From Chloroflexota bacterium (GTDB taxonomy: Bacteria > Chloroflexota > UBA11872 > VXOZ01): DNA of 64,000 nucleotides. Within the stretch, counting starts at the first letter, position 1. Every line of letters starts with the position of its first letter. The stretch is taken from NCBI GenBank assembly GCA_958295775.1, contig CATQHC010000005.1:62001-126000 (forward strand), read 5' to 3'. The notes under the pieces are model-generated. The model was not told where the DNA came from and ran no database searches. It saw only the letters and a program-made list of their open reading frames with translations. The position numbers were made by a program, and so were the translations under genes. Of the stretch, positions 32,791 to 42,183 are shown piece after piece.

Positions 32791-34182
32791 ATGGTTACCC
32801 GACGAAGCTTTTTGCGCTTTAGCGGTGTAGCGGCTACGGCGCTGGTTGCTGCCGCGTGCGGCGCGGTGCAGACCGCCCCGGCAGCCGAAGAACCGGCTAT
32901 GGACGAAGAGAAAGAGGCTCCGAAAGAGGCTGTTCAAGAGGCTCCCGCCAAGGAGGTGCAGAAGCTATCCATCAATAGCTACGGCAACGCCGCGGTGCTC
33001 GAGCGTTATGTGCGAGTCTTAGGCGTGTTCAACGAGACGTTTGCCGGTGAGTATGAGGCGGAAGCGACGATCACGCCGTTCGCCGAGTACAACCCCAAGC
33101 TCATTTCTCAGATTACGGCGGGCGTGCCGCCGGACGTCTGGAACCTGTGGGCGCAATTCAAGTCCAATTACGTGGAGCGCGGCCTTGTGCTCGACATTAC
33201 CGATCGCGTCAAAGCGAGCGCGACTGCCAGCCTGGACCACTACGTCCAGCCGATGCATGAGGCTATGTCGTATCAAGGCCGCATCTGGGGCACGGCACAG
33301 GACTTCAACGGCACCCTGATCTATCTCAACCTGACCATCTTCCAGAACGAGGGCTTGGAATTGCCGGCCGAAGGCTGGACGATGGACGATCTTCGCGACA
33401 TTGCGAAGCGCACCGTCAATCCGGAGGAGAACATCTGGGGCGGCAAGAATCTTGCAAACAACACCGGCTCTGACAACTTCGCGGTGATGTGGAACTACGG
33501 CCAACACTTTTGGGTGGACGACGACCAGGCCAAATCGTTGGTCAATAGTCCGGCCGCCGTTGCTATGTATACCATCTACCAAGAAATGGCGTTTGCCGAC
33601 CGCAGCATGCCGTCGGCGGCCAATCCACAGGCCGAGGGCCTCGGTTCCCATCAAGGGTACTATGCCACGTGGGACGCCTGGGGCAACGAGCCCTGGTGGA
33701 TCGATTTCCGCAACGAGGGCAACGTGCCTTTCGAATGGCAGGCCCATACGTATCCGGCGGGCCCCATGGACCAGAAGCACTTCTCCCAAGGCCACTTGTG
33801 GTCGATTGCGGAATCGCATCCGGACCACGATACTGCTTGGTTCCTTGCCGAGTGGATCGGCGGCATCGAGGGCTGGAAACAGTGGGTAGCCTTGGGCCAG
33901 GGTCAGCCGCTGCCGGTTTCCGACCGCGCGCTGTGGGAGCAGTATTATAGCTTCCTGGAGCCGGATAAGGCGCAGATACAGACCGACTTCATGCTGGAAC
34001 GCATGTACAACGGCCTGGCGTTCAACTTCCAGTACTGGCCGACGTACGGCGACTGCAGCGGCATCATGCGCGAGGCACATCAGGTCATCTTTGGCGAGTC
34101 GCCCGGCGAGGTGAAGTCCAACCTTGACGAAGCCGCCAAGCGCATGACGGCGGTTCTGGAGGAATACAAGAGCAAGTCATAA
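32791..34182 (+). CDS. ABC transporter sugar-type solute-binding lipoprotein
   Basis: A 463-residue exported protein. The leader is 'VTRRSFLRFSGVAATALVAAAC': a Tat-like R-R-x-F-L-R motif, hydrophobic core and lipobox with Cys, then a Glu/Ala/Pro linker. The mature domain has 'SQITAGVPPDVWNLW', the family 1 region 'GRIWGTAQDFNGTLIYLNLTIFQNEGLELP', and a Trp-rich C-terminal lobe with 'WLAEWIGGIEGWKQWV'-like sequence, fitting carbohydrate binding. AAGGAG precedes the ATG at 32791. A strong terminator follows the gene; no permease genes are adjacent, so it is transcribed alone. Confidence 0.88.
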   Translation: MVTRRSFLRFSGVAATALVAAACGAVQTAPAAEEPAMDEEKEAPKEAVQEAPAKEVQKLSINSYGNAAVLERYVRVLGVFNETFAGEYEAEATITPFAEYNPKLISQITAGVPPDVWNLWAQFKSNYVERGLVLDITDRVKASATASLDHYVQPMHEAMSYQGRIWGTAQDFNGTLIYLNLTIFQNEGLELPAEGWTMDDLRDIAKRTVNPEENIWGGKNLANNTGSDNFAVMWNYGQHFWVDDDQAKSLVNSPAAVAMYTIYQEMAFADRSMPSAANPQAEGLGSHQGYYATWDAWGNEPWWIDFRNEGNVPFEWQAHTYPAGPMDQKHFSQGHLWSIAESHPDHDTAWFLAEWIGGIEGWKQWVALGQGQPLPVSDRALWEQYYSFLEPDKAQIQTDFMLERMYNGLAFNFQYWPTYGDCSGIMREAHQVIFGESPGEVKSNLDEAAKRMTAVLEEYKSKS

Positions 34183-34260
34183 TTGCTTGCGCGCTCTGTA
34201 GCGTGCGCTGCACACGTGCAGTGCCGCGAAAAGTGAACAAGCCGCAGCGAGTATGAACAA

Positions 34261-34294
34261 AGAGGAGGGCACGGATGCCGTGCCCTCCTCTTTT
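34261..34294 (+). terminator. Rho-independent terminator
   Basis: A 14-bp perfect stem, arm AGAGGAGGGCACGG (34261-34274), loop ATG, closing arm 34278-34291, then TTT. It lies 79 bases after the solute-binding protein stop and before the convergent hydrolase gene. Confidence 0.8.
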
Positions 34295-34335
34295 CACATT
34301 TTCCGCGCAAACTCGGAGCGGAATGCCGGTCTTGC

Positions 34336-35052
34336 TCACATGCAGATCGTCTCCCCCGGCTGCAACTCGCAGATTTCCAGTTCGTTGATATCTTGCGCGG
34401 CAGCACGAAAGGCTTCCGGAGTGCCGGTAAGTAGCGGGAACGTTCCATAGTGGCAGGGAACAACCCGTGCTACACCAAGCATGCGGCAGGCTTCCGCGGC
34501 GTCGTCCGGTCCCATGGTGAAGTGATCGCCAATCGGCAGAATCGCCACGTCGGGCCGATAGCGGCGGCCAATCAGCGCCATGTCGCCAAAGAGCGCGGTA
34601 TCCCCGGCGATATACAGTTTCAGTCCATGGGAAAACGTGACCACAAAGCCGACGCTCTCACCCGCCGGTATCAGCGTATCGCCAGCCATGATCGTGCTTG
34701 TGTGATCGGCATGCACCATCATCACCGCCAATTCCGCCACGTGCACTGTGCCACCTTTATTCATGCCCACGACGTTCGCGACGCCTTGCTGCTCCAGCCA
34801 GCGGGATATGTCGGCCGTCGTGACCACGGCCTGCGGCTTGGTGCGCAGTGCGAGGGGCACAGTATCCCCCAGGTGGTCGCCGTGACCGTGTGTGACAAGG
34901 ATAGCGTCTACAGTTGCGGGGTTCTTTAGATCGTCGGGACACGCGGGATTGCCTGCGAGGAACGGGTCGATGAGCACGACTTTCCCCTCAGGTGTCGTAA
35001 TGCTGAACGCGGCATGTCCCAGCCAGGTAATCGCTACAGCGCTTGCTGCCAT
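34336..35052 (-). CDS. Metal-dependent hydrolase, UPF0173 (metallo-beta-lactamase fold)
   Basis: A 238-residue cytoplasmic hydrolase of the YtkL-type family. 'ITWLGHAAFSI' begins the fold, the metal motif is 'LVTHGHGDHLGD' (H-x-H-x-D-H), further ligands are the Asp in 'LYIAGDTALFGDM' and His in 'VVPCHYGTFPLL'. 'VVLIDPFLAGNP' is the family-specific segment. It contains no RNase-type beta-CASP insert. Function in vivo is unknown; members hydrolyse phosphoesters or lactones in vitro. ATG at 35052 with AAAGGAATG upstream. It is convergent with the solute-binding protein gene, separated by a terminator. Confidence 0.88.
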   Translation of the reverse strand: MAASAVAITWLGHAAFSITTPEGKVVLIDPFLAGNPACPDDLKNPATVDAILVTHGHGDHLGDTVPLALRTKPQAVVTTADISRWLEQQGVANVVGMNKGGTVHVAELAVMMVHADHTSTIMAGDTLIPAGESVGFVVTFSHGLKLYIAGDTALFGDMALIGRRYRPDVAILPIGDHFTMGPDDAAEACRMLGVARVVPCHYGTFPLLTGTPEAFRAAAQDINELEICELQPGETICM

Positions 35053-35201
35053 TGTCTCATTCCTTTCTGTGTAGCTCTAGCAAACTCAACCATTTGCGCA
35101 ACACGCGGCGCGCGCAATTACACTATCTTGGTAGGCAGCGCACGCGTAGCCGTATACACACATTGTAATCAGCCGAGACCAGACTTATATGCGCCATGAT
35201 T

Positions 35202-35226
35202 GGTAGCGCAGGTTTGTAACCTGCGC
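35202..35226. repeat. Dispersed hairpin repeat, family B
   Basis: GGTAGCGCAGGTTTGTAACC followed by TGCGC; inverted copy of 16482-16505. It lies after the end of modB. Confidence 0.7.
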
Positions 35227-35283
35227 CCTCCGGCCCGGTACTTCGCTCTTGGGCCCGAAGGCTCATCGAGACTCCAGCTACCG

Positions 35284-36141
35284 CTATACCTCGCCAAAAC
35301 GCCGGCCAATCCAACGGAAGAGGAAAAGGGCGGCAAATGTGGCGAGTACCAGCAATGTCGCCAGGACGATGGCAGTCTGGAGATCGGACTCCAAGGCCGT
35401 CATGATGGCCAGGGGCATGGTCTGCGTGCGGCCGGTGAAGTTGCCCGCAAACATTATCGTGGCGCCGAATTCACCCACTGCCCGCGCCCAACTCAACACC
35501 GCTCCGCCCACCAGGGCAGGCCACGCCAGCGGCATGGTCACGTAGCGCAACATCTGCCACGTCGATGCGCCTAACGTGACGGCAATCTCTTCAAGTTCAG
35601 CGTCAACCCGCGTAAAGCCAATCTTCGCCGAGCGAACGTAGAACGGCGCTGCGACGAAGACTTGCGCCAATATCACTGCCAGTGTGGTGAAGGCAATCTC
35701 GATGCCAGCCGGATAGAGCCAGCGTCCGACCACTCCCAAGCGGCCAAGGACGAGAAGCAGAGCGACACCAACCACCACGGGCGGCAGCGCCAGTGGTACA
35801 TCAATCAAGGTATCCAGAATTCGTCTTCCGGCAAAGCTGCTCCGCGCGAGCAGATACGCTGTGGGCGTCCCCACGAGCACTATGATGAGGAGCGAGGCCA
35901 CGCTCGTCAGCGCGCTCAGCCGGAGGGCGCTCAATACAACGGGCTGCGTAAGCTGATGCAGGAGGTCGCCGGTCATGAAGGCACGCACAACGAGAGCGAG
36001 TAACGGCAGTCCCACAAACGCCGCAAGCAGAACCGTAGGCACCATGAAGAGCGAGCGCGCGCCGACGTGGCCCGCGGCAAGGCGCGCGGGGCTCACCTGC
36101 CGTTTGCGGGGAGATGACGGAGGAGACGGTGTGCGGTTCAT
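35284..36141 (-). CDS. modB: Molybdate ABC transporter permease
   Basis: A 285-residue inner-membrane permease with about six helices. The ABC-permease EAA loop reads 'EEIAVTLGASTWQMLRYVTMPLAWPAL' (about residues 190-215), and 'TPTAYLLARSSFAGRR' plus 'ARAVGEFGATIMFAGN' are ModB/CysT-type signatures. A Pro/Ser/Arg-rich N-terminal tail of ~30 residues precedes the first helix. The ATG overlaps the modA TGA by four bases (36138-36141). It imports molybdate or tungstate with ModA and an ATPase. No ATPase gene follows; the next gene is an unrelated hydrolase. Confidence 0.9.
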   Translation of the reverse strand: MNRTPSPPSSPRKRQVSPARLAAGHVGARSLFMVPTVLLAAFVGLPLLALVVRAFMTGDLLHQLTQPVVLSALRLSALTSVASLLIIVLVGTPTAYLLARSSFAGRRILDTLIDVPLALPPVVVGVALLLVLGRLGVVGRWLYPAGIEIAFTTLAVILAQVFVAAPFYVRSAKIGFTRVDAELEEIAVTLGASTWQMLRYVTMPLAWPALVGGAVLSWARAVGEFGATIMFAGNFTGRTQTMPLAIMTALESDLQTAIVLATLLVLATFAALFLFRWIGRRFGEV

Positions 36142-36992
36142 GCTGCGGCTACCGCCTGCAAGCCGGCTTGCTCCAAAATCTCCTGCGCCGCCGGCGAAAG
36201 CACGAATGCGAGGAACCGACCCGCGAGCTCCTGCTCCTTGCCGGTTGCCAGCAGCGCAATCGGGTATTCCGCAATTACGTTGGCGTGCGCCGGGATCTCC
36301 AGCGTTCCAACAGCGGCAGGCACCGAGGCTACGTCGCTCACGTAGACGACTCCCGCATCCGCTTCACCAAGTGCGACCTTTGCAAGAACTTGGCGCACAT
36401 TAAGCTCCTCCGACCGCACGTTTGCCAATACGGCTTTCGCAAAGGCGTTCCCATACGCGGCGTCCGTGCCCAGATTGTCGAGCATCTGTCGCGTGTAACG
36501 GCCCACCGGCACGTTCTCCTGCGCCAAGACGATGCGCACGTCCGGTCGAGCGAGGTCGTGCAAACCTTGTAGTCCGGCCGGGTTCGCAGCAGGCAGCACC
36601 ACGATCAGGCGGTTCTGCGCGAATACGACCGGGGCTTCCGCCACGAGATTCTCTTTCTGTAAACGCTCCATATGCAAAACATCCGCAGAGGCAAAGACAT
36701 CGGCCGCGGCGCCATGTTCGATCTGTGTGCTGAGTGTCTGCGAACCGGCAAAATTGAAGACGACCTGTACGTCCGCGTTGCGGGTCTCGAATTCCTTGCC
36801 GATGGCCGTGAATGCTTCCGTGAGTGAAGAAGCAGCGTACACGACAAGCGTGGTTTTCTGCTGCGAGGCACACCCTGAAGCCAGCAGAGAAACGCACAAC
36901 AGCGACCACAGCGCGAGACACACTCTCCGCAATCGCGCCGCGGAGAGCGCGGCTGCGCCTCGGCCTGTGATCAATGTCTGTCGGTCGTACAC
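36138..36992 (-). CDS. modA: Molybdate-binding lipoprotein of ABC transporter
   Basis: A 284-residue binding protein. GGGGAG six bases before GTG 36992 supports that start; the open frame to 37163 has no site. The signal peptide ends in lipobox 'SLLASGC'. The mature protein begins 'TTLVVYAASSLTEAFTAIGKEFE', and has 'FNFAGSQTLSTQIEHGAAADVFASAD' and 'AQENVPVGRYTRQML', which carry the Ser/Ala/Tyr oxyanion contacts of ModA. It binds molybdate or tungstate outside the membrane and hands it to ModB. It is diverged from plsX and coupled to modB. Confidence 0.92.
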   Translation of the reverse strand: MYDRQTLITGRGAAALSAARLRRVCLALWSLLCVSLLASGCASQQKTTLVVYAASSLTEAFTAIGKEFETRNADVQVVFNFAGSQTLSTQIEHGAAADVFASADVLHMERLQKENLVAEAPVVFAQNRLIVVLPAANPAGLQGLHDLARPDVRIVLAQENVPVGRYTRQMLDNLGTDAAYGNAFAKAVLANVRSEELNVRQVLAKVALGEADAGVVYVSDVASVPAAVGTLEIPAHANVIAEYPIALLATGKEQELAGRFLAFVLSPAAQEILEQAGLQAVAAA

Positions 36993-37263
36993 AGCGCGCT
37001 CCCCAATAATCCTAAACGGGCTCACTTGAATGGTACCGCCTGCTTGGACTTCCATTCGCGGCGTCATGCCGGTCTTGAGCCTGACACTGAGTCGAACCAT
37101 GAACGGCTGTGCCCTGCCTAGAAGCCGACAAGCCTGGGGTCTGCCGCCAGATTCTGCAGCCAAGCGTCAGTCGTGCCGGGGCAACCTGTTCGTCACGGTG
37201 TTGCTTAGTAAGTATAATGTTGCCAACCGCAGCGGGGCTAGGTGAGAGCTAAGGAGAATCTGT

Positions 37264-38280
37264 GTGGCAATAGTGCTCGACGCAATGGGCGGCGATGAAG
37301 CGCCTCAGGCAATCGTCGCCGGTGCGGTAGAGGCCGCGCGCTCGTCCGGAATACCCACCGTCCTGGTCGGACGGCAGGAAGCGCTCGAGGCAGAACTGCG
37401 CCGGCACGATATTGCCGGACTAGAACTGACGATCCACCACGCGCCGGACGTCATTGCCATGAACGATCATGCCACAGCCGTGCGGCAACGTCCGGAATCG
37501 TCCATTCGCGTTGCTTGCGATCTCGTCAAGAGCGGGGAGGGCAAGGCCGTAGTAAGCGCCGGCCACAGCGGCGCGACGATGGCGGCCGCGCTCATGGCGT
37601 TTGGCCGTATTCCCGGAATCAGCCGCCCGGCGCTCATCGCCTTGATTCCCGCCCGCACCACACACCCCACGCTCCTCATTGACATGGGGGCCAACGCCGA
37701 CTGCAAGCCACAGCAACTCCAGCAGTTCGGCCTCATGGGCAGCATCTATTCCGAACAGGTGTACGGCGTCGAGAATCCCAAGATCGGACTCCTCTCCATC
37801 GGCGAGGAACCCAGCAAAGGCAATGAACTCTCCCTGGCGGCCTATGCGCTGCTGGAGAACGCGCCGGTGAACTTTGTCGGCAATGTCGAGGGACACCACA
37901 TCCTCTCCGAATCTGTAGACGTGGTGGTCTGTGACGGCTATACGGGGAACGTGGCGCTAAAGACGCTGGAAGGCGCAGCCGAGTTTATCAGCAGTCTGCT
38001 CAAGTCGGAATTGCGTGCGAACCCGCGCCGAATGCTCGGCGCCTTGCTTGCGCAACCAGCGTTCAACGCCGTCCGCGCGCGCATGGACTACGAGGAGCAC
38101 GGCGGCGCGCCCTTGGTGGGTCTGAACAACACCGTGATCATCGCTCACGGCCGCTCCAATGCGAAGGCCATCGCCAGCACTCTGCGCCAAGCCCACCAGT
38201 CCGTCACCATGGACGTCACGGGCAAGATAAACCAACGCATGGCGGCGCTGCTCAGCGGCAGCGAAGCTTCTTCTGCGTAG
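37264..38280 (+). CDS. plsX: Phosphate acyltransferase PlsX
   Basis: A 338-residue peripheral enzyme that makes acyl-phosphate from acyl-ACP for phospholipid synthesis. Signature blocks: 'IVLDAMGGDEAPQAIVAGA', 'VSAGHSGATMAAALMAFGRIPGISRPA', 'GLLSIGEEPSKGNELS', 'VVCDGYTGNVALKTLEGAA' and the C-terminal 'YEEHGGAPLVGLNNTVIIAHG'. AAGGAG precedes the GTG start at 37264. In many bacteria plsX sits with rpmF and fabH; here it stands alone, divergent from modA, with a family D repeat just after it. Confidence 0.95.
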   Translation: MAIVLDAMGGDEAPQAIVAGAVEAARSSGIPTVLVGRQEALEAELRRHDIAGLELTIHHAPDVIAMNDHATAVRQRPESSIRVACDLVKSGEGKAVVSAGHSGATMAAALMAFGRIPGISRPALIALIPARTTHPTLLIDMGANADCKPQQLQQFGLMGSIYSEQVYGVENPKIGLLSIGEEPSKGNELSLAAYALLENAPVNFVGNVEGHHILSESVDVVVCDGYTGNVALKTLEGAAEFISSLLKSELRANPRRMLGALLAQPAFNAVRARMDYEEHGGAPLVGLNNTVIIAHGRSNAKAIASTLRQAHQSVTMDVTGKINQRMAALLSGSEASSA

Positions 38281-38307
38281 AGCGGCACGAACGGGCTACG
38301 ACGGAAT

Positions 38308-38344
38308 GACCATTCCAGTTGAGCCTGTCGAAGCATGAACGGTC
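38308..38344. repeat. Family D dispersed palindromic repeat
   Basis: GACCATTCCAGTTGAGCC then TGTCGAAGCATGAACGGTC; outer arms GACC/GGTC are kept. Located between convergent plsX and the 590-residue gene. Confidence 0.7.
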
Positions 38345-38451
38345 ACTGACCCCTTGGCGGTTGCTGGTCCCGCCTGTTCTCATTCTGCCCTTGCCTAGCT
38401 CGGTGAAGCATCGAGCCAAGAGCGGTCAGAGTTCCAAGAACCACCAAGTAC

Positions 38452-40224
38452 CTACACCCAGGGAAAACTGAGCGTTGGCTGGTTGGCGTAGCGTTGCATG
38501 GTGAGCGTGATGCGCTCGCCGGCGCCGGGGGCCAGCCGCACGACGAGGTGCGGGCCGTTGACCTCAGTCGTAATCCCGCCTGCAGTGGCGCTGATAAACT
38601 GATGTTCCGCATACGCCCCGCCCTGCACAATGAGCGTGCGTTCTGCCACCGGATTCAGGTTTACGAGGGTCACGCCAACTTCCGCGGCCGTGAGATGGTC
38701 GACCAACGCCGCCACGTCTTCCGGCAGCCCGGCGCGGCGGCGGGCGGGATCGAAATAGCGCAAGCGGCAATAGAGCGGCCCGCCCTCGCGTCCCGTGGGA
38801 AATCCGCCGAGCGTCAGCCGGATAAGCGCATCGGTGATAGCGGGGTTGAAGGCGTTCATATCATCGGAAAGCCGCGTATCCTCCGTGGTGGCGTCCAACC
38901 GCACTTTCTCGCTGCGCTGCCGCACTTCAGCGTAGTCGCGCTGCAGCGCTTCCACCGGATAATTGGGGTTCTTGCCCGCCAGAAAGTCGTACCAGGGGTG
39001 TTGCGGCGCACGTGCCAAATCCTGCGGGTCCATGGACAAGTAGTACATTTCATGCGCGCCCGCCGCGAACGGCTCCGGCCGGTAATCGTACCACCCTTCC
39101 TCACCATAGGCGTCACCGTACATGTAAGGGTACGTGGGCGTGCCGTCGCTGTCCTTGGCATTGGCGTTCACGGCGTCGAGCATCTCGCGCCAGACGGCGA
39201 GGTAGCTCTGGTCGCCGGTCATGAGCAGCGCGTTGCCAAAGCCGTAGACGGCGCGCTGCTGAAACGCCGGCCTGTGGGCGAGTTTGCCGGTGTTATGGTC
39301 GATCACGGAGAAGCCCCAGCCGTAGACGCCGCCGTACCACTTGCCGTCGCAGGCGCCGCCAATCGTGCCGTCCAGCCCAATATTGGTCGGGATGATGTTG
39401 CCGTTTGCCTTGGTGTGCGCCACCCAGCCGTCCACGTACCGCACAATCCAGTCGCGGTACTTTGCCTCGCCCGTGAGCGCATAAGCGGTAAGAGCAACAG
39501 TGGTAACGGAGAGATTCAAGGGGTGGTCGCCCGCCACGTCGTTGTAGTCCCGGAAATGGTCGAGCATTTGGGCAAAGCTGTTCTCACCGTGCTTGGCATC
39601 GAACCGCCCCGCCACCTCGATGGGGTCGCCCGCCCAATCAAGCGCGGTGGACTTGCGCAGCATGGGCCCCCGGCTGCCGTTGAACATGCTGCGGATAACG
39701 TTGTGCTCCGGGTCGTAGTTCGGAGCTTGGGGGTCTTCATCCATGTAGAAACCGGCGTAGCGGCGGATGCGCTGCTCGTAGACGCTGCTCGCGGGATCGC
39801 TGAGCGGTTCGAGAATGAAAGGCGAAATCCACTCGCCGTGGTGCATCCAATCGAACATTACGGAGAATTCTTTGTAATACATGCCTTCACGGGCCATGGG
39901 CACGTATTCGCTCTTCGCCTCGGTATACTGGCGCAGATGCCCGTTCCAGCCATGCTTGTACATGGCCAAAACGTCATCCGACGCGCCGAGCGCATGGAGC
40001 ATGGGCCAATTGAGCAGGTTCTCGCCCGCGTCATCGGGGCCGTCGTTCCCGCCCCAGCGCGGTATGCAAAGCAAGTAGCCGCGATCGTCGAAATACTTCG
40101 CATAGAACGCCGCGCAGGCAGCCTCCTGCGCCCGCAATAACTCCCGCTCCAACAACGCCCAATGCGGCGGGTCAAGCGGTGTGCTCAGGTATACTAGAGC
40201 CGAGCGGTCATCTGTGACGTTCAC
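38452..40224 (-). CDS. Putative six-hairpin glycosidase-like protein
   Basis: A 590-residue soluble protein without signal peptide. Helix-rich, Trp/Tyr-rich repeats such as 'YLLCIPRWGGNDGPDDAGENLLNW', 'YYKEFSVMFDWMHHGEW', 'RYAGFYMDEDP', 'YGGVYGWGFSVIDHNTG' and 'YGFGNALLMTGDQSYLAVWREML' suggest an (alpha/alpha) toroid like those of glycoside hydrolases and polysaccharide lyases. The last ~100 residues form a beta-rich domain ('VGVTLVNLNPVAERTLIVQGG'). Candidate acids are abundant, but none can be assigned as catalytic. The GH and solute-binding protein genes elsewhere in the window support a carbohydrate role, as inference only. Confidence 0.65.
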   Translation of the reverse strand: MNVTDDRSALVYLSTPLDPPHWALLERELLRAQEAACAAFYAKYFDDRGYLLCIPRWGGNDGPDDAGENLLNWPMLHALGASDDVLAMYKHGWNGHLRQYTEAKSEYVPMAREGMYYKEFSVMFDWMHHGEWISPFILEPLSDPASSVYEQRIRRYAGFYMDEDPQAPNYDPEHNVIRSMFNGSRGPMLRKSTALDWAGDPIEVAGRFDAKHGENSFAQMLDHFRDYNDVAGDHPLNLSVTTVALTAYALTGEAKYRDWIVRYVDGWVAHTKANGNIIPTNIGLDGTIGGACDGKWYGGVYGWGFSVIDHNTGKLAHRPAFQQRAVYGFGNALLMTGDQSYLAVWREMLDAVNANAKDSDGTPTYPYMYGDAYGEEGWYDYRPEPFAAGAHEMYYLSMDPQDLARAPQHPWYDFLAGKNPNYPVEALQRDYAEVRQRSEKVRLDATTEDTRLSDDMNAFNPAITDALIRLTLGGFPTGREGGPLYCRLRYFDPARRRAGLPEDVAALVDHLTAAEVGVTLVNLNPVAERTLIVQGGAYAEHQFISATAGGITTEVNGPHLVVRLAPGAGERITLTMQRYANQPTLSFPWV

Positions 40225-40425
40225 TGTCTTCCTCCGTGATTGAGCTTGAAATGTCGTGGCGGGATCGTTCTATGTTCATACTGTTGAGCCAGAGTCTCTC
40301 ACCATTATGCCGGTTTGGCAATGACAGTCATACAATACTGCGCGCTCTTTCCATGGGGAAATTCGCTGTCACTGATGACATGACACCAAGATGCACATGA
40401 TTGAATTCAAAACTAAGTGAGTGCG

Positions 40426-41157
40426 ATGCTACGCGGTGTAGTTTTCGATCTGGACGGCACATTGCTTGACCACGATGGCGCTGAATTGGCGGCGCTCGCC
40501 AAACTGTATCCTTCCCTTTCTTCCGGCGAAAGTGCGTCCCGAAAATGGCTAGACTTTCCCGACTTTGCCGCCGCCTGGCATGATGCGGCAGAGCGTGGCT
40601 GGCAGCGCTACGTGGCTGGCGAGTTAACCTTTTCCGAACAGCGCACCTGGCGGGTAGAGCAAGTACTGGCTATGCAGCAAGATTCCGGAGTTGATAGTCA
40701 GCCGCTCACCGAGCAAGAAGTATTGGACATTTTCGCGCGTTACCTCACCTTGTACGAGGATAGTTGGACACTCTATCCTGACGTCTTGCCCTGCCTTAAG
40801 GCCCTCGCGGCGTATCCCCTGGGCGTGATAACCAACGGCGACGGCATTCAGCAACGGCAGAAGCTCCAGCAAACGAGTATTGCGGATTACTTCAGTTCTG
40901 TCGTGATTTCCGGGGAAATTGGCGTGGCCAAGCCGCAGCGGGAGATCTTTGCGCAGAGCGCTGAGGAGTTGCAGCTCAGTCCCAGCGAGTTGCTTTTTAT
41001 CGGCGATAACCCGCAAGCTGATGTACGTGGAGCCTTGCAGGCCGGTTGGCACTGTGTCTGGCTAAACCGCACGTGCGCAAAGCAAGAGGTAAAGGCAGTA
41101 ACAATCTCCGAGCTAGCGGAACTGCCAACTCTGATTGCCGCCGGAGTTTTTGACTGA
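40426..41157 (+). CDS. HAD-superfamily hydrolase (YjjG/haloacid dehalogenase type)
   Basis: A 243-residue phosphatase-type enzyme. The four HAD motifs are complete: 'GVVFDLDGTLLDHD' (nucleophile and acid Asp), 'LGVITNGDG' (motif II), Lys in 'ISGEIGVAKPQREIF' (motif III) and 'LLFIGDNPQADVRGAL' (motif IV). A helical cap lies between motifs I and II, typical of subfamily I nucleotide or sugar phosphatases such as YjjG. ATG 40426 and GTG 40417 are both possible starts. holA follows on the same strand after 51 bases and may be co-transcribed. Confidence 0.9.
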   Translation: MLRGVVFDLDGTLLDHDGAELAALAKLYPSLSSGESASRKWLDFPDFAAAWHDAAERGWQRYVAGELTFSEQRTWRVEQVLAMQQDSGVDSQPLTEQEVLDIFARYLTLYEDSWTLYPDVLPCLKALAAYPLGVITNGDGIQQRQKLQQTSIADYFSSVVISGEIGVAKPQREIFAQSAEELQLSPSELLFIGDNPQADVRGALQAGWHCVWLNRTCAKQEVKAVTISELAELPTLIAAGVFD

Positions 41158-41208
41158 CGACTAGTCAAACCAACTCGCACCTTAGAGGGGATTGGACAAA
41201 CTACCGCG

Positions 41209-42183
41209 ATGATCCGTTGTCTAATCGGACACAGCAAGGGCACCGTTGAGGCGGAAGTTGCCCAATTGGCATCACAGGGCGAGGCGATAGCCGATCTGAA
41301 CCGCGTGGTGCTGGATGGCGACGTCATCGACATGGAAGCCCTGCAGGTGCATTGCGACACCTTGCCCTTTTTGGGTGGGGCGAAGCTCGTGGTCGTTCGT
41401 GACCTGCTGAGCCGCTGTCTCAAGGAGAAGCCGCTGCGCGACGGGCTGCTCGCCTACTTGCCCGGTCTACCGGACCATTGCACACTGGTCTTGGCCGACC
41501 CCGCCCTGCCGCGCGGGCGAGAGACCACGGCGCTCACCAAGGCGCTGCGCAACCTTCCCGGAGCAACCGTGGACGTGGCCGACCAACGCCGCGGCAGGCC
41601 GCAAGTTGCCTGGATTGTAGAAAACGCGCCCCGGTTTGGCTGTGCCATTACCCGCCAGGCAGCGGAACACTTGGCGGCGGTGCTGCCTGACCGGGACACC
41701 ATCGAGCAAGAACTGAGAAAGCTATCGCTCTACCGCAACCGCACCGGTACTATCAGCGAAGAGGACGTACATCTGCTGGTGCCGCAGTCGCGAGAATCGA
41801 ACATATTCGCTTTCGCGGATGCGGTTTCCGATGGCAGGCGACGGCAAGCGCTTGCGCTCCTGCACGATCTCCCCAATCAGGAGCCCGGTTATGTGCTCTC
41901 GATGATTGCCCGCCAGTTTCGCCTCATTCTCAAGGCCAAGCACGTCCTGCACACGGTGCAGTCGCCTAAAGAAGTGGCGCGCGCCGTCGGCCTCACCCGT
42001 GCGCCGCCGCGCGCCGTCAACCGTGTAATTGCCCAGGCGCGCCGCTTCAGCGTCGACCAACTCGCCTCGATCCACGCCCATATTGCCCGCACCGACTTCG
42101 CCATCAAGCGGAGCCGCATGGACCCCGCCACCGCGCTGGACCTGCTCGTGATCGGGTTGTGCTCCATCGCCAGCCAGCGCTAG
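41209..42183 (+). CDS. holA: DNA polymerase III subunit delta
   Basis: A 324-residue subunit of the clamp loader; it opens the beta sliding clamp. The N-terminal domain includes 'VVLDGDVIDMEALQVHCDTLPFLGGAKLVVVRDLL', matching the 'sl.lFg..rlv.v' core of HolA, then 'ALRNLPGATVDVAD' and 'EQELRKLSLYRN', 'NIFAFADAVSDGRRRQALALLHDL', and the C-terminal collar with 'PGYVLSMIARQFRLILKAK'. No P-loop is expected in delta. ATG 41209 starts. It is convergent with rpsT, a neighbour in many bacteria (holA-rpsT), which supports the call. Confidence 0.92.
   Translation: MIRCLIGHSKGTVEAEVAQLASQGEAIADLNRVVLDGDVIDMEALQVHCDTLPFLGGAKLVVVRDLLSRCLKEKPLRDGLLAYLPGLPDHCTLVLADPALPRGRETTALTKALRNLPGATVDVADQRRGRPQVAWIVENAPRFGCAITRQAAEHLAAVLPDRDTIEQELRKLSLYRNRTGTISEEDVHLLVPQSRESNIFAFADAVSDGRRRQALALLHDLPNQEPGYVLSMIARQFRLILKAKHVLHTVQSPKEVARAVGLTRAPPRAVNRVIAQARRFSVDQLASIHAHIARTDFAIKRSRMDPATALDLLVIGLCSIASQR

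Noticed and set aside
33019-34080. A 353-codon open frame on the minus strand
   Set aside because: Antisense of the solute-binding lipoprotein gene.
38494-40140. A 548-codon open frame on the plus strand
   Set aside because: Antisense of the 590-residue six-hairpin-like gene; no recognisable motif.
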